Both the position numbers and the translations under genes were made by a program. A DNA stretch of 38,004 nucleotides from Microbacteriaceae bacterium. GTDB taxonomy: Bacteria; Actinomycetota; Actinomycetes; Actinomycetales; Microbacteriaceae. The stretch's first letter is position 1, and every line of letters starts with the position of its first letter. Of the stretch, positions 16,059 through 24,493 are shown one piece after another. The stretch covers positions 1-38,004 of the forward strand of contig JAODMG010000028.1 in the NCBI GenBank assembly GCA_025464895.1, read 5' to 3'. The notes beneath the pieces were generated by a model that had not been told where the DNA came from, did no database searches, and saw only the letters and a list, made by a program, of their open reading frames with translations.

Positions 16059-16898
16059 CTACTTCACCGATCCGGCGGTCAGCCCGGCGACGAAGTTCTT
16101 CTGCAACAGCAGGAACCCGATCACCACCGGAACGCTCACCACGAGCGACGCCGCCATGATCTGGTTCCAGTAGACGTTCACCTGGGTCGAGTACTCACCG
16201 AGGCCGACCGCGAGCGTTCGACTGTCCTGCGTCGTGAGCACAGAGGCGAACAACACCTCACCCCACGATGTCATGAAGCAGTAGATCGCCACCGCGACGA
16301 GCCCGGGTCTCGCCACCGGCAGAATCACCCGGAACAACACCCCCATCGCCGATGACCCGTCCACCCTGGCCGCCTCGTCCAGTTCCTTCGGAATGTTGTC
16401 CAGATAGCCGGCAAGCATCCAGATGGCGAAGGGCAACGAGAAGGTCAGGTAGGTGATGATCAGCCCGGTGCGGGTGCCGACCAGCTGGATGCCGAAGGTC
16501 TGATTGATGTTGATGAAAATCAGATACAAGGGCAGCAGGAAGAGCACACCGGGGAACATCTGGGTGGCGAGCACCGTCGTCGTGAACGTCGATCGCCCGC
16601 GGAACCGATAGCGGGAGACCGCGAACGAGGCGAAGATCGCGATGACGACGCTGAACAGCGTCGCCGACGACGCCACGATCACGCTGTTCATGAAGTATTG
16701 CCCGAGCGGCACCGTCGTCCAGATGTCGATGAACGGCTGGATGGTGAGGTTGCTCGGCCACCAGGTGAAGTCCCCCTGCACGTCGCCGAGCGGCTTCAGC
16801 GCCGACGTCACCATGACATACAGCGGCGTCGCCGTGAACAGCGACAGGATGACGAGCACCACGACGCGGAACGCCTTTGACCCTGTTGTCTCACGCAC
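16059..16898 (-). CDS. Carbohydrate ABC transporter permease, MalG type
   Basis: A 279-residue inner-membrane permease of the CUT1 sugar-importer family. About six hydrophobic segments are visible, the first at 10-31 (VVVLVILSLFTATPLYVMVTS). The EAA loop that contacts the ATPase is EAARVDGSSAMGVLFRVILPVARP. The N-terminal KPLGDVQGDFTWWPSNLT segment is typical of MalG. Its start overlaps the end of the MalF-type gene by 8 nt. The substrate cannot be inferred from the permease. Last gene of the three-gene operon, with no ATPase gene after it. Confidence 0.93.
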   Translation of the reverse strand: MRETTGSKAFRVVVLVILSLFTATPLYVMVTSALKPLGDVQGDFTWWPSNLTIQPFIDIWTTVPLGQYFMNSVIVASSATLFSVVIAIFASFAVSRYRFRGRSTFTTTVLATQMFPGVLFLLPLYLIFININQTFGIQLVGTRTGLIITYLTFSLPFAIWMLAGYLDNIPKELDEAARVDGSSAMGVLFRVILPVARPGLVAVAIYCFMTSWGEVLFASVLTTQDSRTLAVGLGEYSTQVNVYWNQIMAASLVVSVPVVIGFLLLQKNFVAGLTAGSVK

Positions 16899-17856
16899 GA
16901 CGCGACCTCCGATTCAGAACGAACAGATACACGCCGGTGACCAGAAGCAGGAACAACAGGAGCAGCACGGACATCGCCGAGCCGAACCCGAAGTTCAGCG
17001 TGAGGAATGACGCCGAGTAGATGTGGAACGAAATCAGGTCCCCGGTCGGAGGTTGGGCACCGCCGAACAGGATGTACGGCGTATTGAAGTCGTTGAAGGT
17101 CCACAGGAACATGACCAGTACCAGCACGCGGTTAACCGGTCCGAGCATCGGCACCGTGATGCTTCTCCACTGTCGGAATGGTCGAGCTCCATCGACGGCC
17201 GACGCCTCATACAGCTCCTCCGGGATGCTCTGCAGCCCGGCCATCAGCATGAGAAACGCGAACGGCCACATTCGCCAGATCGTCACGACGACCACCGCCA
17301 CGAACGCGTTGTCCCCGATCAGCCAGAACGGCTTGTCGCCGGCGCCGATCAGGTGCAAGTTGTCTGCGAGCAGGTGATTCACCGCTCCGGTGTCTTTCTG
17401 GAACATGAATTTCCACGCGATGATGCCCGCGTACACCGGTATGGCGTACGGAACGAGAAACAGCGTGCGGAAGAATCCCCGACCCCAGAAGGTGCGTTGA
17501 AGCACCACCGCGCCGGCCATCCCCAAAATCCAGGAGATGGAGACGACCAGCGCGGTGAATGCACAGGTGATCGCGAACGAGTTCAGCAACGACGCACCGA
17601 GGGCGCCGTTGACGTCCAGGGCGAGGTGGTAGTTGTCGAAGCCGGCGAACGGAGCCGCCGACCAGTTGGCGATGTAGAACTTGGTCAGCTTGACCACGCT
17701 CATCCAGACTCCGACTGCCATCGGAGTGACGTGAATCAGTAATTCGAAGACGACTGCCGGTGCGATCAGCGCAAACGGCAACCACCATCCGTGAGGTCGT
17801 TTTCTCTTCTTCGGCCCGCTGCCGAGTGACAGCGGGCGCGTGCTGGTAGCAGTCAT
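16891..17856 (-). CDS. Carbohydrate ABC transporter permease, MalF type
   Basis: A 321-residue permease that pairs with the MalG-type protein to form the membrane channel. A basic N-terminal stretch (PKKRKRPHGWW) precedes the first membrane segment (about 26-48). The EAA-type loop is EASAVDGARPFRQWRSITVPML, and WTFNDFNTPYILFGGAQPPTGD is a conserved MalF-family block. It starts 4 nt after the binding-protein gene stops and overlaps the MalG gene by 8 nt, so translation is coupled. Confidence 0.93.
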   Translation of the reverse strand: MTATSTRPLSLGSGPKKRKRPHGWWLPFALIAPAVVFELLIHVTPMAVGVWMSVVKLTKFYIANWSAAPFAGFDNYHLALDVNGALGASLLNSFAITCAFTALVVSISWILGMAGAVVLQRTFWGRGFFRTLFLVPYAIPVYAGIIAWKFMFQKDTGAVNHLLADNLHLIGAGDKPFWLIGDNAFVAVVVVTIWRMWPFAFLMLMAGLQSIPEELYEASAVDGARPFRQWRSITVPMLGPVNRVLVLVMFLWTFNDFNTPYILFGGAQPPTGDLISFHIYSASFLTLNFGFGSAMSVLLLLFLLLVTGVYLFVLNRRSRRA

Positions 17857-17860
17857 TCTG

Positions 17861-19171
17861 CTAGCCCATTGTCGCCGTGACCTGATCCTGCGCAGTCTTC
17901 AAGGCCGCTTTTATGTCGGCCTTCGAGACTGTCCCTCCCGTCGCAATCGTCGCGAACATGCTGTTCATCGCCTTACCCACCGTGCTCTCGAACTGGTCTT
18001 CGGCCGGTACCAGGGGCAGCGGCTTCGACTTGGTGCTGTAGATGTCTTGGAAGGTCTTCGCCAGGTCCGCATTGTCGGTGAAGGTGGGGGTGACACCCTG
18101 CAGCACCGGCAGCGAGGAGAACGGCTTGTCCAGCGTCGCCTGGGTGGCTTCGCTGGTCATGAACTTGACGAACTGGAGCGCCGCGTCCTGGTTCTTGCTG
18201 TTCTTGAAGATGGAGAGGTTGATTCCGGCGATGAACGTCGCGATCTTCTCGCCGCTGGCCGGGGCCGGGAACGGCACGACGCCGTATGCATCGGGCGACA
18301 TGCCCGCTGCGGCGATGCTGTTGCCCGCGTTGTTCTGGTTGATGACCATCGCGGCCTTGCCGTTCGCGAAGTCACTCACCGATTGGGTGCCATTGTCGTA
18401 CTGGGCATTTGCGACGTTGACCACCTTGTCGCTCTGCATAAGCGAGAGATAGCGATCGATGCCGTCGACAACGCCAGCCGAGGTGAAGGTCGGCTTGCCC
18501 TTGGAGTCGAAGAGGTCCGCGCCGTTCTGGGCCGAGTTGATGAACGCGAAATGACAGTTCTCGGTATAGCTGCCGGCCGCGAGGGTCATGCCGTAGACGC
18601 CGGATGCCGGGTTGGTGAGCTTCTTCGCGTCTGCGACCATGTCTTCCCACGTTGTCGGCGGGGTGAGTCCAGCGTCGGAGAACATCTTCTTGTTGTAGTA
18701 GAGGCCGTAAGCCAGTCCGTAGAGAGGAACCGACGTCACCGTCTTACCGGGTGCTCCACCGGTATCGAGCGCCGTCTTGACGAACTTATTCGCTCCGCCG
18801 ATCGCTTTCATCTGCGCGTCACCGAAAGGAAGGAATGCGCCGGTCGCCTGGAGCGAGGTCGCCCAGGTGTTTCCGATGTTCACGACGTCCGGCGCCTGGC
18901 CGGAGGTGACAGCAGTCTGGATGCGCGTCTGCAGGTCATTCCACCCGATTACCTCGAGCTTGACCTTGATTCCGGTCTCTTTCGTGAATTTCGCCAGTTC
19001 CGGCGCGAGCACCTCTTTGTCGTTCTCGAGGCTGGTCCCCTGGTTACTCGCCCAATAGGTCAAGGTCTTTCCCGCACCCGATGGCGATGATCCTCCACCA
19101 CTACTGCAGGCTGCCGTTGACATCACGACCGCCGCAATCGCGGCCATCGCGGCAATGGTTCTCATCTTCAT
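17861..19171 (-). CDS. Sugar ABC transporter substrate-binding lipoprotein (family 1)
   Basis: A 436-residue extracytoplasmic binding protein. Signal peptide MKMRTIAAMAAIAAVVMSTA is followed by a lipobox Cys (TAAC) and a Ser/Gly linker. The mature part shows family-1 hallmarks: LTYWASNQ, KVKLEVIGWNDLQTRIQTAVTSGQAPDVV, and YGLAYGLYYNKKMFSDAGLTPPTTWEDM. The start at 19171 was chosen because it has a clear GAGGAG-type ribosome-binding site and gives a proper signal peptide; the frame is open further upstream to 19243. First gene of the importer operon. The sugar is unknown. Confidence 0.93.
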   Translation of the reverse strand: MKMRTIAAMAAIAAVVMSTAACSSGGGSSPSGAGKTLTYWASNQGTSLENDKEVLAPELAKFTKETGIKVKLEVIGWNDLQTRIQTAVTSGQAPDVVNIGNTWATSLQATGAFLPFGDAQMKAIGGANKFVKTALDTGGAPGKTVTSVPLYGLAYGLYYNKKMFSDAGLTPPTTWEDMVADAKKLTNPASGVYGMTLAAGSYTENCHFAFINSAQNGADLFDSKGKPTFTSAGVVDGIDRYLSLMQSDKVVNVANAQYDNGTQSVSDFANGKAAMVINQNNAGNSIAAAGMSPDAYGVVPFPAPASGEKIATFIAGINLSIFKNSKNQDAALQFVKFMTSEATQATLDKPFSSLPVLQGVTPTFTDNADLAKTFQDIYSTKSKPLPLVPAEDQFESTVGKAMNSMFATIATGGTVSKADIKAALKTAQDQVTATMG

Positions 19172-19265
19172 GCTGACTCCTCTGTCTGCGCTCCGCCCGT
19201 GCCGGCTCTCCGATGAGCTGGCACTTCCCCGACGTCCTTCCACGTTACGTCATGGGAGCGTTCTC

Positions 19266-19284
19266 CACCCCCCGAAGGGGGGTG
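19266..19284 (-). promoter_or_regulatory. GC-rich hairpin with UUCG-type loop upstream of the sugar importer
   Basis: CACCCCCC-GAA-GGGGGGTG on the plus strand; read on the minus strand the loop is C(UUCG)G, a very stable tetraloop. It lies 95-113 bp upstream of the binding-protein ATG (19171), in its probable 5' region. It could be an intrinsic terminator/attenuator or an mRNA-stabilising stem. No minus-strand gene is visible upstream that it would terminate. Confidence 0.5.
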
Positions 19285-19325
19285 TTTCGCGATTGATGCC
19301 CGACCGAGCACGCGGTCGTCGCCTG

Positions 19326-19347
19326 TTCCTTGCAAAACGTTCAGGAA
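19326..19347. promoter_or_regulatory. Candidate operator TTCCT-N12-AGGAA
   Basis: A 5-bp inverted repeat with 12-bp spacing in the 259-bp divergent region between the sugar-importer operon and the membrane glycosyltransferase gene. The spacer contains GCAAAACGTTC, which has the AACGTT core of LacI-family sites. No LacI-type regulator gene is in the window. Weak evidence from sequence alone. Confidence 0.3.
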
Positions 19348-19430
19348 AGTGCCGCCTTTCTCTCGTGAGCGCCCCATTCTGGCTGGTTAGCGTGTAGACC
19401 GAAAGTGGAGCCGAAGCGACGAAAAGGGTC

Positions 19431-21050
19431 GTGAGCAGCGCTCCGCCCAGATACCCGACGAGGCCGAAGTACGGGCCCGAACCTAGCGCGGTGAACGTCA
19501 CACTGAACAGCTTGACCCTCTCCAGACCACGGACGACGGAAACGAAGTCATCGTCGCCCGTGGCTCCGTATCGCACGGCCATCATCTTCGGATTGCTCGC
19601 AGCTGTCCTCGCGGCACTCGGATCGTGGATCCCGTCGCTCTGGGGCGACGAAGCGGCAAGTCTGCTCTCGGCCCAGCGTCCGATTCCATCGCTGTTCTCG
19701 ATGCTCGGCCGCGTCGACGCGGTTCACGGGACCTTCTACCTCCTGTTGCACTTCTGGCTCGACCTGGTCGGGTATACCCCGTTCAACATCCGTCTTCCGA
19801 GTGCCATCGCGGTGGGAATCACCGTTGCGGGAGTCGTCATCCTGGCGAACAGGCTCGCCGGATACCGCACCGCCGTCGTGGCCGGCATCGTCTGCATGAT
19901 CCTTCCGAGGGTCACCTATATGGGCGAGGAGGCCCGCTCATACGCGCTCAGCGCGGCCTGCGCGGTCTGGCTCACGATCATCCTGGTGCGGCTGATCGGG
20001 CGCGGCGAACTGCGGAAGTCGCGCTGGCTGCTGTACACCATCGTGCTCGCCGTCTCCGGGTATGTCTTTCTGTTCAGCCTGCTGATCATCGCCAGCCACG
20101 CCGTAGCCGTCTGGTCGGCGCGGACGGACCGCGCGGTGAGGAAGGCGTGGCTCCTGTCCACGATCGCCGGGGTGCTGCTGACCGCTCCGGTCGGCATCTG
20201 GGGGTTCATCGAGCGCGGACAGATCTCTTATCTGTCGACATCGGATGCCGTCAACTTCAAGGTGATCGCCGTTGACCAGTGGTTCGGCAACGCGAACTTC
20301 GCGATCGTCGCCTGGACCATCATCGGCCTCTGCGTCATCGCTGCGGTCGTCGCCGTTGTGCGGATCCGGCGGAAGACCGTCTCCGTCGAGGACACCGTGT
20401 TGCGCAGGCAGACATCCGGCGTCCCCAGCCTGTTCGCGGTCGCGCTGTCCTGGCTCGTCCTTCCGGTCGTCCTCCTGCTCTGCATGAATGCCGTCTCCGC
20501 CGTGTACACCGTGCGGTACTTCTCCTTCGCGTCCCCCGCGGCCGCCCTGCTGATCGGGCTGGCCATCGCGACCCCGTCGCGGCGGTGGATCGCGCCGATC
20601 GCCATCGTGCTGCTGGTCGCAACAGCGGCGCCAAGCTACCTGTTCCAGCGCACCGCCTACTCGAAGAACAACAGCGACTGGGCGAGCGATGCCGCGGTGC
20701 TCCAGGTGCATGCTCGGGCAGGCGATGCCGTGCTCTTCGACGAGTCCGCCCGGCCGTCCAGGCGCCCGAGGCTCGCCAAGTACACCTATCCAGCCGCTTT
20801 TCGCGGCCTCGACGACATCGCGCTGAAGACGCCGTACACCAAGAGCGCGACCTGGATGGACACGACCTATCCGCTGACCAGCGTCCTCAACAAGCTGGAC
20901 ACGGTGAACCGGGTCTGGATGATCGAGTACCGCTCACCTGGCGGCACGATGGACACCTACGACCTGCAGACGCTGAAAAGCCTCGGATTCGCTATAACGA
21001 AAGAGTTTCCTGAGCATGCGAGTGTGGTTCTTCAGCTGGATCGGCAGTAG
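19431..21050 (+). CDS. Membrane glycosyltransferase, GT39/mannosyltransferase-like
   Basis: A 539-residue polytopic membrane protein with the GT-C architecture. After a cytoplasmic N-terminus the first membrane helix starts near residue 48 (YRTAIIFGLLAAVLAALGSW). The first loop carries SLWGDEAAS, matching the acidic Asp-Glu loop of GT39/ArnT-type enzymes that use polyprenyl-phosphate sugars. At least ten hydrophobic segments follow, then a soluble C-terminal domain from about 415. It probably adds a sugar to a cell-wall polymer or protein outside the membrane. The GTG start is uncertain. Its last 59 bp overlap the converging TagF-GT4 gene. Confidence 0.8.
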   Translation: MSSAPPRYPTRPKYGPEPSAVNVTLNSLTLSRPRTTETKSSSPVAPYRTAIIFGLLAAVLAALGSWIPSLWGDEAASLLSAQRPIPSLFSMLGRVDAVHGTFYLLLHFWLDLVGYTPFNIRLPSAIAVGITVAGVVILANRLAGYRTAVVAGIVCMILPRVTYMGEEARSYALSAACAVWLTIILVRLIGRGELRKSRWLLYTIVLAVSGYVFLFSLLIIASHAVAVWSARTDRAVRKAWLLSTIAGVLLTAPVGIWGFIERGQISYLSTSDAVNFKVIAVDQWFGNANFAIVAWTIIGLCVIAAVVAVVRIRRKTVSVEDTVLRRQTSGVPSLFAVALSWLVLPVVLLLCMNAVSAVYTVRYFSFASPAAALLIGLAIATPSRRWIAPIAIVLLVATAAPSYLFQRTAYSKNNSDWASDAAVLQVHARAGDAVLFDESARPSRRPRLAKYTYPAAFRGLDDIALKTPYTKSATWMDTTYPLTSVLNKLDTVNRVWMIEYRSPGGTMDTYDLQTLKSLGFAITKEFPEHASVVLQLDRQ

Positions 21051-23526
21051 AAGCGCCGATCGCACGATAGAACTGCTCGACCACGGCGTTGTTGTATGCC
21101 TCGTCGTCGAACGGAGTGATCGCGACCTCACCGTGGAGGAACGAGCGAAGGCCATCCGCCAACCCCTGGTCGGTGCTCGGCACGATCAGGCCAGACCCCT
21201 CCGGCAGGGCGTCGCGAACGGATCCGAACGACACGGTCACGACCGGGAGGTCGAGCACGAGCGCCTCGAGGATCACCATCGGCTGGCCCTCGTAGTCGCT
21301 CGAGAGCACGAAGCAGTCCGCTCGCGAAAGGATGGCCGCCGGGTTCGACTGGTGCCCGGCGAGGAATGCGACATCGCTCAACCGGAGCTTGCGGATGAGA
21401 CGCGCGAGGTCATCGTAGAGGGGGCCGTCCCCCACCAGTAGCAGCCGCGCTCCCGGCTCGGTCGCGTGCACGTCGGCGAATGCACGGAGCAGCCTGGCCT
21501 GGTTCTTCTCCGGTGACAGCCTGCCGACGCTCACGAAGGTCGTCGTCGCCTCATCCACCAGGTGCTCGAGCCAGACGGGAACCTCACCGGTCTCCTCGTC
21601 GAGCACCGCGTCGGGCATCGCGGCTGCGGCATCCTCCCTGATCCTCGTGGCGTTGACGAGATTCAACGCAGCAACGAACTTGTCCCTCGCAATGATCGGC
21701 GAGAAGCTGTCGGCGTTGATCTCCGCGAGGGCCGGCGACACGGACACCAGGCGGTCGAACTCCGGGTACAGGGCGGCGACGGCGCTCAGGCTTCGCAGCA
21801 TCTTCGGCTTGCCGTCGGTGAGGCGATGCGCATCGGCCACCATGTCGTTGTGCAGCCAGATCGAACGCTGGGCCTCCGGTGAGTGCAGAAGCAGGGCGGC
21901 CCAGAACGGTCCGTATCCGCTGAAATCCACCACATAGTCGAACCGGCTCGCTCCGAAACAGCGCGCCCACTCGTCGTCCCACAGTGCCTTCTGGCGCGGA
22001 TCCGTGCTGTGCCGTGCCATCCGGCCGCGACGGAAGTCGAGGTGGCGGGCCAGATGCCAGAGCTTGCTGCCGTTCATGCCGCCCACCCGCGGAATCTGGC
22101 GGACGGCCGGGTTGACCTCTCGCTGCTTCGCCACGGCTAGTGGACTGCGCGGGTTCGCGAAGAAGGCGGAGACATCGAACCGCTCGTGATCGATGTGGTC
22201 GAGCATGTTCAGGACGGATGACGTGATGCCGTTCGGCCGCATCCCTCCGAGGTAGAGCAACATCGACTTCCTGCTGTCGCCGAGCTCGCGTATCCGATAG
22301 CCGTCGGCCTGTTTCCTGAAGACGATGTCGACAACGCGCCGGGCGACGCCGCCGTCTTCGTTGGACGCGAACCGCTCCACCGCCGCAAGGTACCGCTCAT
22401 CCGGCTGCCAGGTCTCGCCGAGCGCTGCGATCTCCGTCGCGAGCTCGTCGACGGTGCGCGACACCGGCCCCGGCCACTCGCCCGGCTCGAGGTACAGTCC
22501 GCGATATCCCGCATAGTCGTCGATGTCAGGTGTCAGGAACAGGATCGGGCGTCTGGTCGGCAGGAAGTCGAAGAAGATGCTGGAATAGTCGGTCACCAAT
22601 ACGTCAGTGGCACCGAGCAGTTCATTGGTCGGGATCTCGTTCGGCACCACCCTTCCGCGAAACGCCGGGCGGTGCGCCGTGAGCTGATGCACGATCTGGT
22701 GGGTCTTCAGAAGCACGACGTAACGCTCGGTGTCGATCTGCGACTCGAGTTCGCCGACCCGGCGAATCAGCTCTTCTGCGTCATCTTCCGGTTCGCTGAA
22801 CGATGTGCCCTTCCAGGTTGGTGCGTAGAGGATGATCTCCCGTCCGCCGAGCTGGAGCCCGGCCGCCTCGAGCCTGTCGCGCACCGCGGATCTGCCAGCG
22901 GCATCCAGGAACTGGCGGTCGATTCGCGGGTAACCCTCCTCGATGACGGTGCCGCGGAAGAGGCCGTTCAGCTTGTACGCGATTCCGTACATCTGCTCGG
23001 TCATGAAGCTGTTCGCCGCGAGCAGATAGTCGGCGGAGAGAAAGTTGCGGATGGTGTTGGCCGTCGCGAGGACGCCGTCCTCGATGTCGTACCCCATTCG
23101 CTTCAGCGGGGTGCCGTGCCAGGTATTGAGGTACACCTGCTCCGGCCGCTTGCCGAACTCCGGCGGAAAGGTGGCGTTGTTGACCAGGTAGCCGCTCGTC
23201 GCGAGCGCCCGATGGTATGCGACAGAGCCGGCTCGCACGAAACGCACGTTCGGTACTGTGGCGAACTCGCGCACGGTCTCTTTGTACTCGTGGAAACTCG
23301 AGAGGACCCAGACGTGCTGGAAGTCGGAGAAGTCGGATGAGCCCAGCAGTTCGCGGAACAGCGCTTCGGGGTTGCACAGCATCCCGTTCCCGGAAAACGA
23401 CTCGTACAGTACCGTCTTCGGCTCGACCGGCCGGCTGCGCCAGTACGCGTAGATCTCATACCTGACCGCCCTGCGCACCCGGCGGACGAATCGCCGCGGT
23501 TTGGCAATCACTGAACTCCCGAACAT
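20992..23526 (-). CDS. Fusion of CDP-glycerol glycerophosphotransferase (TagF/TagB type) and GT4 glycosyltransferase
   Basis: An 844-residue two-domain enzyme, probably for a teichoic-acid-like wall polymer. Residues 35-400 are a TagF/TagB domain: LNTWHGTPLKRMG (133-145), APTWKG (235-240), KTHQ, and TDYSSIFFDFLPTRRPILFL (312-331). Residues 415-830 are a GT-B glycosyltransferase of family 4: LGGMRPNGITSSVLN, SVGRLSPEKNQARLL, and the sugar-nucleotide motif SSDYEGQPMVILEAL with its EGQ..ILEAL glutamates. The ATG at 23526 has GGGAG 9 nt upstream; an in-frame ATG at 23568 is the alternative. The 3' end overlaps the converging membrane glycosyltransferase gene, a likely pathway partner. Confidence 0.88.
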   Translation of the reverse strand: MFGSSVIAKPRRFVRRVRRAVRYEIYAYWRSRPVEPKTVLYESFSGNGMLCNPEALFRELLGSSDFSDFQHVWVLSSFHEYKETVREFATVPNVRFVRAGSVAYHRALATSGYLVNNATFPPEFGKRPEQVYLNTWHGTPLKRMGYDIEDGVLATANTIRNFLSADYLLAANSFMTEQMYGIAYKLNGLFRGTVIEEGYPRIDRQFLDAAGRSAVRDRLEAAGLQLGGREIILYAPTWKGTSFSEPEDDAEELIRRVGELESQIDTERYVVLLKTHQIVHQLTAHRPAFRGRVVPNEIPTNELLGATDVLVTDYSSIFFDFLPTRRPILFLTPDIDDYAGYRGLYLEPGEWPGPVSRTVDELATEIAALGETWQPDERYLAAVERFASNEDGGVARRVVDIVFRKQADGYRIRELGDSRKSMLLYLGGMRPNGITSSVLNMLDHIDHERFDVSAFFANPRSPLAVAKQREVNPAVRQIPRVGGMNGSKLWHLARHLDFRRGRMARHSTDPRQKALWDDEWARCFGASRFDYVVDFSGYGPFWAALLLHSPEAQRSIWLHNDMVADAHRLTDGKPKMLRSLSAVAALYPEFDRLVSVSPALAEINADSFSPIIARDKFVAALNLVNATRIREDAAAAMPDAVLDEETGEVPVWLEHLVDEATTTFVSVGRLSPEKNQARLLRAFADVHATEPGARLLLVGDGPLYDDLARLIRKLRLSDVAFLAGHQSNPAAILSRADCFVLSSDYEGQPMVILEALVLDLPVVTVSFGSVRDALPEGSGLIVPSTDQGLADGLRSFLHGEVAITPFDDEAYNNAVVEQFYRAIGASTADPAEEPHSHAQETLSL

Positions 23527-23699
23527 CGAACTGCTCCCATCGGCGGGGGTGATCAACGCACGACCCATCGCCTACGCGCATTCAACCGTACAGGAAACCC
23601 GCAGACGGAGGCTCCGCCGGCAGCGGCCCGAGAAGGCATTGCGGCCCGAGACGCGAGCCTGGCTGGCAGGCGCGTTCACAAGGTCCGGCGGAAGTACAG

Positions 23700-24446
23700 C
23701 TAGACGATTCCCGACGTGCCGAGGAGGAGCCCGATCCCATAGGTGACCGCGAGTGCTATCGCTCCACCCACCACGACCCTCACCACAGCCCGACCCGTCG
23801 AACTGCCCCCGATCCGCGCACCCACCGCTCCGGTGAGCGCGAGCGCGATGAGCACCGCCGCAAACGTTACGGGAACCCGCCACGCCTCCGGGGGAAGCAG
23901 CACCGCCACCAGGGGCAGCACGGCGCCGATGGTGAACGCGACCGCCGATGCACCGGCCGCGTGCCACGGGCTGACGACATCCAGTTCGTTGATGTTCAAC
24001 TCGGCAGACAGGTGCGCGCCGAGGGCGTCGTGCGCCGTGAGTTCTACGGCGACCTGGTGTGCGGTCTGCTCGGACAGCCCCTTGGACTGATAGATGCCGG
24101 CGAGTTCCGCCAGTTCTTCTTCGGGAGTCTCCTCCAGCTCACGCTTCTCTTTTGCGATGAGTGCGCGCTCGCTGTCGCTCTGGCTGCTGACCGACACGTA
24201 TTCGCCGAGGGCCATCGAGATCGCCCCGCCGACCAGTCCCGCGACTCCGGCGGTCAGGATGGGGGCGGATGCCGTCGTGACACCGGCGACACCGACCACG
24301 ATCGCGGCGACCGAGACGATCCCGTCGTTGGCTCCGAGCACTCCAGCGCGCAACCAATTGAGGCGCTGGGCCACACCCTCGCGGTGCGGCTCGTCATCGT
24401 GCTGGTTCGGCGGATCTCCGCCCAGCGAGGTCTTTTCCATGCTCAT
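23700..24446 (-). CDS. VIT1/CCC1-family iron/manganese transporter
   Basis: A 248-residue membrane protein of the VIT/CCC1 family, which moves Fe2+ or Mn2+ out of the cytoplasm. The first helix carries WLRAGVLGANDGIVSVAAIVVG, the family signature. GGAISMALGEYVSVSSQSDSERALIAKEKREL follows, where the Glu-rich cytoplasmic metal-binding helices begin. Three further hydrophobic segments lie in the C-terminal half. It is alone between the wall-polymer gene and the reductase. The stretch 23569-23699 downstream holds nothing recognisable. Confidence 0.92.
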   Translation of the reverse strand: MSMEKTSLGGDPPNQHDDEPHREGVAQRLNWLRAGVLGANDGIVSVAAIVVGVAGVTTASAPILTAGVAGLVGGAISMALGEYVSVSSQSDSERALIAKEKRELEETPEEELAELAGIYQSKGLSEQTAHQVAVELTAHDALGAHLSAELNINELDVVSPWHAAGASAVAFTIGAVLPLVAVLLPPEAWRVPVTFAAVLIALALTGAVGARIGGSSTGRAVVRVVVGGAIALAVTYGIGLLLGTSGIV

Positions 24447-24493
24447 GAGGCCACTTTAACAACGTGGCAGGGTGCGATTCCAGCGAGGAAAGG

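Noticed and set aside
19250-19585. Minus-strand frame with a hydrophobic stretch upstream of the sugar importer
   Set aside because: It runs across the UUCG hairpin and the start of the membrane glycosyltransferase gene, has no good ribosome-binding site and no family resemblance.
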